Shown here one piece after another: positions 1-10,600 of a stretch of 64,000 bases of DNA (the stretch's first letter is position 1; the number at the start of each line of letters is the position of its first letter). This DNA is from Argyresthia goedartella (Eukaryota; Arthropoda; Insecta; Lepidoptera; Argyresthiidae). The stretch is taken from assembly GCA_949825045.1 (NCBI GenBank), contig OX463835.1:16943201-17007200 (forward strand), in the 5' to 3' direction. A program made the translations under genes and the position numbers. The notes under the pieces were generated by a model. The model was not told the origin of the DNA and searched no databases. It worked only from the letters and a program-made list of their open reading frames with translations.

Positions 1-145
1 TGTCATCCGATTTATACATGCATGCAAAATTTCAGCTCAATCGGAAACCGGGAATTGGATCAAATTTAACTTGCAAGATTTGATTACAGACAGACAGACA
101 ACGGGACAGGTGAAACTAAATAAAAGCTTGTAAAAAAGCTAAACT
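1..145 (+). repeat. 3' tail of a retroposon
   Basis: cagacagacagacaacggga.. caggtgaaactaaataaaag.. cttgtaaaa is the sort of LINE-derived tail shared by lepidopteran retroposons. Assignment is from memory of the pattern; only the tail is in the window. Confidence 0.4.
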
Positions 146-1375
146 GGTTACCAAACCAACAAAGTTGCAATGGAGTATTGAAGAACCGACTAAAAGTGGG
201 TACGCTAAAAAGCTCAAAACAAGCAGATAAGAATGAACGTAATTATTGCGTTTCGACGAAATTATTGTAATAACCTATCAATAGTACATTGTTGCCCAGG
301 TATAGAAATTAACCAATAGATGGACGAGTTAGTTCGCGGGCCGAGCCGCAGGTGAGGCCCGCGAAGATGCGAGTCCATCTATTGCACTTTCTACCGAGGC
401 ATTTACTATGTGCTTTTCACGCCTAATGTAAGGAAATTAAACAGGTTGAGTACACAGTATAATACACAGTTTAATTAAAAGTAATATTGATATTCGCATT
501 AGGGCAGTTGTGGAATGACGAAGAAATGTTTTTTCCCGGAACATTTATTTTAGTATTTTGTGTCATTTCGGCCGGTATGGAGTGTGATGACGACCGAAAA
601 TAATCGATCAATAGCAGAGTAGAAAGTAAAAAAGGCCGCTAAACACTACATTTTACTTTGCAAATCTACATTGTTTGACTGTTTTTGAATTGTACTACTA
701 AGAACTACTTTCTACTCTCATTTCAATCCATCTTTGGCCATATTTCCGAGCAGTGGCGTGAAAATGAAATTTTTATGCGAGCCGAACCCACTGTAAGAAT
801 TAGATTTAATTGTTCCCGCCTGCATTTAAATTTAACACGTCTGTTATCTGCATGCGTCAATTCGTATCTGCATGTTTTGTGCATTTTAGTGTACCGCAGT
901 CGTTTATTTTTTATTTTTTATTATTTTATGTCGTCATTTACCTGCTTATGCATTTAAAAAATTGCCTTTTTATTTTGATACTCCACTCTAGGGTCATAAA
1001 AAAAGTTTTTGTAATATTAACTCAGTGACTCGCGCCATCAAGTCGAATCTAATGACGTATTGTTTATCAAAATCGGTTGAGCCGTAGAGTAGTTACGAGG
1101 GGACAGGAACAGACATTTATACAAACATGGCTATACAGGTCAAACACATAGCCCTCCTCTTATCCGCTTCGCTGTGTCGGGTAAAAAGAAAGTAAATCAT
1201 ATCATACCTATGTACATATGATGACGTCAACATTTTTGGCATGTTACGTAGTGTTCTTATTAATTAGCTTTGGAATGTAGAGCAGGTGCAACTGTTACTG
1301 ACTATGAGTACCTATCTAAAACTTTTTAATCGTAATATAAATAAATAAATAATCAATAAATATTAGAGGACAATC

Positions 1376-1605
1376 TTACACAAGTCGACCTAGGCCCACA
1401 GTAAGCTCAACAGGGCTTGTGTTGTGGGTACTAGACGACGATATATTTAATAGAGATAAATACTTATGTATACATAGAAAACATCCAAGACGAAAAAACC
1501 AATATTCATTCTCATCACACAAATATTTGCCCTTACCGGGATTCGAACCCATTACCGTCAGCTTCGTAGGCAGGGTCACTACCCGCTAGGCTAAACTGGT
1601 GGTCA
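1376..1605 (-). repeat. tRNA-derived SINE, family S1, inverted
   Basis: On the - strand: agcctagcgggtagtgaccc (A-box region), gggttcgaatcccgg (B-box), gcaaatatttgtgtgatgag, then ctagtacccacaacacaag. Same order as the + copies at 15335 and 37435. Confidence 0.8.
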
Positions 1606-2520
1606 ATTGTTTTATTTACATTTATTCAAGAGCATTCTAAAAATACATATTGAAAGGTTAGCATACACACAACACCCTGAATCCTTTATACAGTTTTCTG
1701 TATAATTCGGTGATTCAGACTACAAAGCATAATGTCAGAGCAGTTATTTTGAAAAAAATAATGTAGAAGAGCGGTTAAATCAAAATCTTCAAACACGTCT
1801 TAACCATAACCGTAACACAATTTTACCGTATATGTATGACATTATTTTGGTAACAGACGGTAAATGAGTCGGTCACCCTGCAATTGTTTTGCAAGGCGTT
1901 ATAGCGAAGAAAATCTAATTTTACATTTGGCAAGGTTCGCATTATTTTGGTCGGGCTGTTTTGTTTATTTCATATTCCCGGCTTTTATATCCAGTAGTGT
2001 TTAGACATCCTACTGATTCGGTAGTTTTTTTTGTCGAAAATATACAAAAAATACATTTGTTTTGCATAAAAATACTATGCTGTATTCCCATTACAGCAAA
2101 ACTGTGTATTATAGAAAAATACCGTACAAAAATCGCATATATTTTTAAATTTTGTAAATATTATATTTAAGTGTTATTTGATTAATATATTAATTTGGGT
2201 AGAAACATTCCATTCTTTGTGATCTATATTGTGTTAGGTATATTCTTGGTAGAGCTCTATCTCGTTCTGTTATTTCTTTAGTTTGTTTTTTTAACGGAAA
2301 ACGTATGAAAAATGGTCTTGAAGTTGAACATCAGGTGAGCTTAAGTTTTAAATTAAACAAAAATGTTTTCTCCAGTTCGAGCGACCGAAATTTGTTGATG
2401 TCGTTTGGTCTCAAATTTTTTAAATACCACACTAACATCGATTTATAAAAATCTAAATTTACACGATTATAGAAGTTTTCAATTGTTATGTATGTTACTA
2501 CCGTCTTGAAAATGAAAAAA

Positions 2521-2927
2521 AAAAAAAACGGTCAAGTGCGAGTCTAAATCGCGCACGAAGGGTTCCGTACCACCGTTCAATGGAAGCGACGATGGTGTGG
2601 AGTGAATAGTTTGGATTTTACACAGCAAAATATTGTTTACAAAGTTATTGGTGCGGTTACTTTCACACTCCATGTACGTAACCAGGTGCATCCATAAGTT
2701 TGTATGTGGTATTGAAAGAATTGTTGTATGGGAGCCCCCTTAAATATTTCTTTTATCCTGTTTTTTAGTATTTGTTGTTATAGCGGCAACAGAAATACAT
2801 AACCTGTGAAAATTTCAACTCTCTAGCTAGCTAGGTTCTTGAGATACAGCCTGGTGACAGACGGACGGACAGCGAAGTCTTAGTAATAGGGTTCCGTTCT
2901 TACCCGTTGGGTACGGAACCCTAAAAA
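2521..2927 (+). repeat. Repeat family B copy (about 400 bp, SINE-like)
   Basis: Begins after an A-run with cggtcaagtgcgagtctaaa and ends gggtacggaaccctaaaaa. The middle has gttgttatagcggcaacag and gacagacggacggacagcg. The start and end carry complementary gggttccgtacc / gggtacggaaccc. The copy at 6667-7072 is nearly identical; others are at 3246, 45535 and 54601. Confidence 0.8.
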
Positions 2928-3245
2928 TAGAGGTTTAACCCATCAGCTGCCATAATATTGTCTATCTATGTATGAATTGGCAGCCATTCTTATTGCGTCT
3001 TAAAATCGTATGAGACTTTCAAATATGTACTGTCTATGTTGTTCGTGCTATGCTGATCTCGGATATGAATAGAAAACAAACAAAGCCTATGTTATGGCAT
3101 GTCATTGCTCTGCTGACCTAGGACTGCCCATGGAAAAAACAACAAAAAATGCCTTTTTCCGTGCGTGGTGGCAGATGTAGTTGTACTGACGAGTGGAATT
3201 TAGGAGTACCCTCACGGTTACCGGCATTTTGTTAAACTCTGTCAT

Positions 3246-3534
3246 TTTTAGGGTTCCGTACCTGAAGGATGCCAAACGGGACCCTGTTACTAAGCCTCCG
3301 CTGTCCGTCCGTCCGTCACCAGCTTTCTGCTGCCGCTATAACATCAAATACTAAAAAGCAGAATATTATAAATATTTAAGGGGGAGGGGCTCCCATACAA
3401 CAAGTATTTCAATACCACATACAAACTTATGAATGCACCTGGTTACGTACATGAAGTGTGAAAGTAGCCGCACCAATAACTTTGTAAACAACATTTTGCT
3501 ATGTAAAATCCAAACTATTCACTCCACACCATCC
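3246..3534 (-). repeat. Repeat family B copy, inverted
   Basis: Starts ttagggttccgtacctgaag, has gtccgtccgtccgtcaccag, and ends in ccaaactattcactccacac. It is the reverse complement of 2580-2925 with many differences. Confidence 0.7.
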
Positions 3535-3707
3535 CTGTTCTGCCAGATTTACCCCCACATTGTTTTCCACTTTTTTACCGAAACTATAGAGATAGAAGAA
3601 AACTGACTTTGACAATAATACTCTACATGAAATTCTCTACATAAAGTATTTTACAAGTGTAATAAAATGCCGGCCGTAATAATGACAGCTGAAACTAGAG
3701 ATTTGAA

Positions 3708-3900
3708 GACCTCTGTGGTGCAGCGGTTGTGGCTTTGCCTACCATGCGAGAGGTCCCGGGTTCGATCCCCGTAAAGAAAAAAAAACCCACGTCTTGGATG
3801 TTTATGTGTGTGACGTCGCTGTTTCTGGTTCCCACGACACAGGGTATCCTAGTGTGGGGCCAGAAGCAATGTATGTTTATGTTTATTTTCATGTTCTTCA
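3708..3900 (+). repeat. tRNA-derived SINE, family S2
   Basis: The head has gtggtgcagcggttgtggc (A-box) and gggttcgatcccc (B-box). The body is acgtcttggatgtttatgtg, gacgtcgctgtttctggttc and cacagggtatcctagtgtgg. Copies at 8088, 10770 and 32866. Confidence 0.75.
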
Positions 3901-4214
3901 TATTATTACGTTTGTACTCAATTGATCGAGAAACCGTCGAAGCTGTGTCAAAAATACCCGAGAAGTGCCCCTCCACTTACGTACAAATCTATAAGCTACT
4001 TGCCGTCGTACGAAACCTTAAAAAACGAAGGCAGGGTCACGTTTTGGGGAGAAAAGGGGGTCACACCGCCAGAATCGTGTTCAGCGGGGTCTAATTAGTC
4101 TAAAAAAAGAATGTCAAAGAGTTTCACTAAATGCTGTTAACTCAAGAGAAGCCTTTTGAGAATTTTCCACTCGTCTACTATGTTCATGCTATTATATGCT
4201 AGAGTCTGGCTAGT

Positions 4215-4442
4215 ATAGACTATAATAGACTATACATCTCTGTTATTTATATTTTAATTATTTTATTATGACATTTGAGACTTTTTACATCTCTCAGAAA
4301 CAATAATTAAGTACTTTTTTTCTGATAATATGATACAAATAATAATACCAAATGTTCTGTAAAAAATGAAATGAAATGACATGTGAAAGTGCCCTTGTGG
4401 CCTATTTACAGAATAAACGTTTTGAGTTTTTGAGTTTTTTTT
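4215..4442 (+). repeat. Retroposon 3' tail, family C
   Basis: Nearly identical to 13165-13390; ends gaataaacgttttgagtttttgag-type sequence. No coding remnant. Confidence 0.6.
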
Positions 4443-4529
4443 TTGGCAAACGAAAGTTAGACCTGGAGTTTTCTTAAAAGTTTCAATATGGCAACAATAT
4501 TATGTCAAAGGCACGTCAAACGACAAAGT

Positions 4530-4655
4530 GATAGATAGTCACACTCCGTTCCGTTATTCTAAACCTCTGTCTCTCTTTCTAGCTGTAACGCTTCCGTACA
4601 GCAGAAAGAGAGGCAAAGATCTTTTGAATAACTGAACGGAGTGTAGTGATCTATG
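4530..4655. repeat. Foldback MITE
   Basis: atagatagtcacactccgtt.. ccgttattc at the left pairs with gaataactgaacgga.. gtgtagtgatctat at the right; an inner pair is ctctctttct / agaaagagag. No ORF. Confidence 0.65.
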
Positions 4656-5397
4656 TTAGTGATACCACATAGAGGTTTTATGAATTCTACCACGTTTTCT
4701 CAGGTCACGCTTTCGTTTGCCAGTCTCTAGCAACTTGTCTCTTGTTTTTAAAGTGTCTCTGAAGTGCCTTCCACTTCCCAGTCTGATGTCTGTGGAGGCA
4801 TCGTGTGTCTGCCTCATTTGATATGCATCAGTCTGTATGTCTGTGGCCGCGGCAAGGGGCTAGCCCCCTGGAACGCGACGTGGGCACAACTGGTCCTAGG
4901 ATCAAAGACCGATGTTTTAGGCATGTTTCGACTTCCGACGAAAAAGGGGTGTTCTAAGTTTGAAGCGTCTGTCTGTCTGTTGCACCCTTGCTGTCAGACG
5001 AGTGGACGCAATTTATTGCGTTAAAAAAATGTAGTACACTTGATGCTGTGGTTCTTAGCTATGTTTAATTAAAATCGGTTCTGTGGTTCAAAGGTGTTAA
5101 GCCTAAATAGGCATCAAGTGAACCTTTTGGCGGTAAGGTTTAAGTAGAGTCTGGAGATATTGCCATTTGAGCAATTTAAAAACCATGTTAAAGCGACCTT
5201 GTCGAAAAAGGGATATTACAATGTTCAAGATTACTTAAATGATGGGACTGTATGGGGTTAACCTGGATCAACACAGACCTTGCTGTTAATAATTTTGTAA
5301 TTATTTATTCCTACTTATTAATTATGATAATGACTAAATATTATATTTTGTATTAGTTAAGCATAAGCAATTTTTAAAAGAGATCTAAAAATCAATC

Positions 5398-5520
5398 TGT
5401 AGGAGTTTCTACGCCCTCCTTCTCCCACAATGGTCCAATGTAGAGAAGTGGCAAAAAATGACGAAAATGCTAAGTATATGTAAATATCTACAGTAATAAA
5501 GACATTTGGAATTTTGGAAT
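5398..5520 (+). repeat. Retroposon tail, family D
   Basis: cccacaatggtccaatgtag.. gtaaatatctacagtaataa.. agacatttgg recurs at 13690-13795 and 31805-31905, in the same order. Confidence 0.5.
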
Positions 5521-6666
5521 AATTAATTTATTAACAAAGGCTTCAGAAGGCAAAAAAAAAAACATTGGCTTAGGGTTAGTGCAATCATTTTTTTTTCGCT
5601 AGGAGCAGCCTAAACAAGTTATGAAAGAACTTAGGCGATTCTTATGTTTAGCGCAGAAGGGTGTAAGTATACTAACTGAATGCTTGATTGTAAAAACCCA
5701 CTTCAGACCATATTTTTCACAACCTTTTTTTTTTGTTGAAAAGTGTTCTCTATGGCAATACGCTTGTTTTGAGTGTAAAACAACACCTCAGTTATAGTCG
5801 CTTACTGGTGAATCTTCAGGCCTCAATATTTAGTTGAGCGGAGAAACACCTCTCATCCATGCATAAGGTGGGTTTTTAACTAACAACTTAAGTTTTTTAC
5901 AACCAAATCTTCAGAAGCGCCTACCCACAGAACATTTAATTATATGTTCTGTGGGCCTACCACTACAGAAGAAATTAAGAAGAATGACTAATAATAATTA
6001 TTATTGTAATAAACTAGTATTTTATTAATGAAAATGTAAATTTAAACACACCTTGAGCAGGATGCTATCCATCCTATCAAAAAAAAGAAGATATAAATGA
6101 GCCATAAACTTCTAATATATTTAATTTAAATTCATAATTATTGAATTAAAATAAAATTTTCAATCAAAACGTTCCAATAATATTTTTTCAAAATAAAAGG
6201 TTTTTTTTTTATTGTTTTCCCGAAAGTTTACAAAATGCCTGAGGTGGGTTTATTTCAATAGCATTTCACAATAATGTAAACAAGCCAGTTTACACACGAT
6301 TACGCCGTAACTACTTACATTTGAATATCAATCCTGAACACATTCACATACCAAGGAATCATTTATTGTTCTTACATCATTTCGACACCGAGTAACTCCC
6401 CTAAGATAGTTATTTTCTTGCAAAATTATCGGACGACGAATATTTCAATAGTTTGTAAAAAGTCATATTATTTTTTTACTCATCAAAGCGCATCGAAGTC
6501 TTATTGTCTTCGGAAAGTTATTGTGGTTCATTCTTTTGAATCGATCCGATTCGATCGATCAAGCGGTTTGATTGATTGATTTGTTGAATGTTGTTGTTGA
6601 ATTGTTGATGAAAATAATAAAGAAGAACTTAAAGGAGATCTAGCTACCGATGGAGGAAGTGAACCT

Positions 6667-7072
6667 AAAAAAAAACCGGTCAAGTGCGAGTCTAAATCGC
6701 GCACGAAGGGTTCCATACCACCGTTCAATGGAAGCGATGGTGTGGAGTGAATAGTTTGGATTTTACACAGCAAAATATTGTTTACAAAGTTATTGGTGCG
6801 GTTACTTTCACACTCCATGTACGTAACCAGGTGCATCCATAAGTTTGTATGTGGTATTGAAAGAATTGTTGTATGGGAGCCCCCTTAAATATTTCTTTTA
6901 TCCTGTTTTTTAGTATTTGTTGTTATAGCGGCAACAGAAATACATAATCTGTGAAAATTTCAACTCTCTAGCTAGCTAGGTTCTTGAGATACAGCCTGGT
7001 GACAGACGGACGGACAGCGAAGTCTTAGTAATAGGGTTCCGTTCTTACCCGTTGGGTACGGAACCCTAAAAA
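6667..7072 (+). repeat. Repeat family B copy, near-identical to 2521-2927
   Basis: Same 5' start (ccggtcaagtgcgag) and 3' end (ggaaccctaaaaa); only a few scattered differences from the 2.5-kb copy, suggesting recent spread. The - strand keeps the same short chance ORF (MHLVTYMECESN..). Confidence 0.8.
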
Positions 7073-7520
7073 GTGAAAAGAGGAAATATATATTTAAAAA
7101 AAAAAATGTCACTGTCCCTATCCTGTGTCAGTGGGTATTGTTCCGAGGTCTCTGCGTTTTTCCATTTCCAGTAATTATCGACGACTGCTTCTTGTATTTT
7201 GGATTAAGGACATTTTCTTTGCGATTTGTTGCGTGAAAATCGATCGAAAATCGACAGCGAACTAAATCTCTGATCAATGCCTTTGACATCAGTGTAGGTA
7301 CAACACTCAAATCTCGCTCAATCATAGACAACTGTCAACTGACATTCTGTTTACATTATTATGAAATGCTATTGAAATGGAGTTATACAATCATGCATTC
7401 AAACTATTCTCTTTATTTTTAAATACATTTGGGGCCTGGGTTTTTTATGTATGGGAATAGTTACATCTCCTTTTAAAATAGTAAGGTTTTGTCTGTAACC
7501 GACCGTGATTATTGTTGCAG

Positions 7521-7622
7521 CGACGAGGGCGCCTCCCTGAGCGCGGCCGGCAGCAAGCGCTCCGCCCTGTCGGCCTCCGACGCCGAGTGCTTCTCGCTGT
7601 GCCTGGGCGCCGGGCCTCTGTG
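7521..7622 (+). CDS. Oaz: Antizyme exon a: end of ORF1
   Basis: Acceptor ..attgttgcag precedes 7521 and donor gtacgt follows 7622. The first base completes a codon from an unseen upstream exon; the next 33 codons read DEGASLSAAGSK.. to ..CLGAGPL, and TG is left over to join the next exon. Serine/alanine-rich and GC-rich. There is no ATG, so this is an internal coding exon. The donor lies at the head of a degenerate repeat array that resembles this exon's own end. Confidence 0.85.
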
Positions 7623-10600
7623 GTACGTATGCAGGCTTCTGTGGTCTGTGCTGCAGCAACAGTGGTCTGTATACAGGCCTCTGGTGGTGCAGCACAGACC
7701 GTGGTACGAATATGCGTCTGGGGTACTAAGAGGCCTCTGTGATACGTAGAAGCCTGTAAACAGGTCTCTGTGGTATGCACACAGGCATCTGTGGTCTGAT
7801 TATGATGATGTGATTTGTATACAGACCTCTGGTATGGTTTTCATACAGGCCTCTATGGTCCGATAGGCCTCGGTGGTCTCTATACAAGGTGACATTTAAT
7901 TAGCTGACCATATTTTGGGGATTACATAATATAGGGTTATGAGGTGATACAAACCATCGAGGCCTATATACAGACCACAGAATCTGTATACAGGCTCTGT
8001 GTATATACGACACACAGGCCTCTGTAGTTCTCCAGTCATACAGTTGCGTAAATTACCGGATTTTCAAAGCCGCTGTAATACAGAGCCTCACAAGCGGAGC
8101 GGTCCTGGGGTGGAATCCTGGCCAGGGTCGAAGAAAACAAATCGCCGGGTCTTTAATGTTTATATTTGAGACGTCGCCTTATCTGTTTCTCGAGACACAG
8201 GTCGTATGTGCTTGTATGTTTATTTGTACTACTGATTTTACAAGCGTCCACTCTCGCGCAGGTGGTCCTGATGTCCCTGTGCACAGCAGCGCTCCGCCCG
8301 GGGGGGCGGCGGGCGGGGCCGCGCGCCCCGCCGCCCCGCCCTCGCCGGCACACGACGACAACAACTGTGAGTGCCCGCCCCACTTTACCTTCACTATCAC
8401 TATAGGTATAAGCCCCCTGCCACACACTCGTCGAGTTACACGTCATGCCCACTACATTTTTGTCGGTTATTTGCCGCGAGTTCGGCCAATAGCCACATTT
8501 ATCAATTGCGCGAGTAGAGCAGTGTCTGGCCGGAGCCCGCCAGAGAGGGTAACATCGCGGCAGAGTGAGCAGCAGGGCTACGGGCAGTGCGAGGAGCATA
8601 GTGTGGCAGGGGGGCTGTAGTTTGTTCCGCTCACAAAATGGCGGCTCGCTGCCAATAGCCAGCCATATACGCACGGATGTACCCGGCAGATCTCCCCGCC
8701 AGTCGGCAAAACTGCCAATACATGGCAGGAAACGGGCACGGATAAGCCTGCCTATGCGAAGTACGGGTCAGATCCGATATTCGTCCGACTTACCTTTCGG
8801 GTACATCCGTGCCTATACGGCTGGCTAACGCCGTGACAACAGCGGTGTCTGCTTATTTGCTATACTAATACTATTCCTGTAGTTTAGTAAGACGATGACA
8901 ACAGCATTGATTGTGAGACTCCTCTGATTTCTGAATTGATAATTTCACTAATCAAATACTTATGTATCGTTCTGTCTCTGCAACTTAGTGAATTTATCAA
9001 TTCAGAAACCGACGCTCAATCTTTGCTAAAGCCACTGCGCAAAACTGAGTAGGTTCCTGCAGTAGTGGTTCGGTGCGGAAGGGGTGGGTATGTCATGACG
9101 TCTGTATGGCGCGAGACTTCAGAGCGGGGTCGGCGTAGCGTCTAATATCACCGCTCTCGCACCGGCACACTACCGCAGGGACCTGCTGAGTTCTGGGCCA
9201 GTGGGCAGACCCTCCTGTCTGTTGGCCCGACGATATCGGAAAGTCGATGGGATCTAGATGGTTGCGGTTCACACAGGACTGTAAGGATTGGCGTTATATA
9301 GAAAATGCTTATGCACAACGGTGGTTATACTCTGTAAATATAGCATGATAGCTGTGACAGCTGTCATCAAAATGCCGCCTATCAATTACCGTATTTTGCG
9401 GCGGAGACAAATATCAGTTTATACGCGAAAAGTGATGTCCTAGGGACATCGTACAATAAGACGAGTTATCGATCTTCAAAAGATCGCAAGATTGGCTTAA
9501 AAAGTAAGATGTAATATGCTCCCTCCAGTGACTCCGAATCAGAATTTGATCTTGATGATGAATTGGGCTGTGAACCTTCATTACAAGGGTAAAAACTTGT
9601 ATAACTTGTCAAATTCGTACGTAGCACTCCCATGGTCTGCGGGCGACGGGGCACGAAAGGTGCGGGGGCTGCGGGGGCGGGAAAGAAGAGCGCGGGCGGC
9701 GGGGCGCGTAGTAGGAACCGCCCGCGCTCTTCTTTCCCGCCCCCGCATTTTTCGTGCCCCGGCGCCCGCAGGCTGTGGGAGTGCTACGTACGAATTTGAC
9801 AAGCTATGACAAGTTCCTTTTGTTTGATTTAATTGAATAGTCGAAATATCGATAATTATATCGACATATTCTCAGTTCTAGTCATGTCATTCTGACAGCT
9901 GCCACAGCTATAACGCTATATTTTACAGCGTATAGATGTGAGATGGTGATGACAAGACAACTGGCACGAAGTGGCAGCTCACTGACAATGACGGGACTAC
10001 AGTGGAAAGGCTGTCGTCTCCACATCAAACAATTCACAGCTACTCCTAGTTTGGGCCAGAGTCAATGTATTTATGTATTATGTATGGGGTATTTATGTAT
10101 GAATGTTTGTTGCAGGTGACTTGTTGAGCCAGCTACTATGCGGCGGGTCACTGTCGGGCAGCGCGGAGACTCTCCTGTCGCCGCAGCGAGACCATCCCGC
10201 CAACGACAGCGCCAGGGAGGCCGTAAGTGTCTGTTTATCTGTCTGTTTGTTGCAGTGTAGCTCCTAAACAGCTGGACCGATTTTAGGTTCGCCACAACCA
10301 CGCCACGACCACAAAATGCAGGACAAAAGTGGCTGAAGCGGGCTTCACCTCGTCGCACACGAGCCACAAAACTTCGCCACTTACCACGCCACAACCACTG
10401 AAATGACTTTTTTTGTGGAAAAAGTGGTTGTGACGTGGTTTAATGAAGTTTTTTTGTTGAATGGTGATTTGTTGGGGATTTCCTTTAGATTTTAAGATAT
10501 TACTCGTGAAAATCTGTTTTTGGCAGCTGCTTAGCCAGTCGATTTTCATGCATTGTGGTCTAATAAGTTTTTGTGTCGATGTTTCCCCTCAACGCTAGAA

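Larger units (their letters stand above)
1..7520. other. Flank or first intron of antizyme: no supported coding exon
   Basis: AT-rich and repeat-filled. Holds a SINE tail (1-140), a foldback relative (about 200-905), an S1 SINE (1376-1605), three family B copies, an S2 SINE, foldbacks and family C/D tails. The missing antizyme start must lie here or further upstream. I could not identify it. Confidence 0.6.

Noticed and set aside
2479..2691. Paired - strand ORFs MHLVTYMECESN.. (also 6528-6836)
   Set aside because: Identical because they lie in two copies of repeat family B; not conserved as protein in the other copies.
8153..8674. - strand ORF of 173 codons
   Set aside because: Shadow of the GC-rich antizyme frameshift exon on the other strand.
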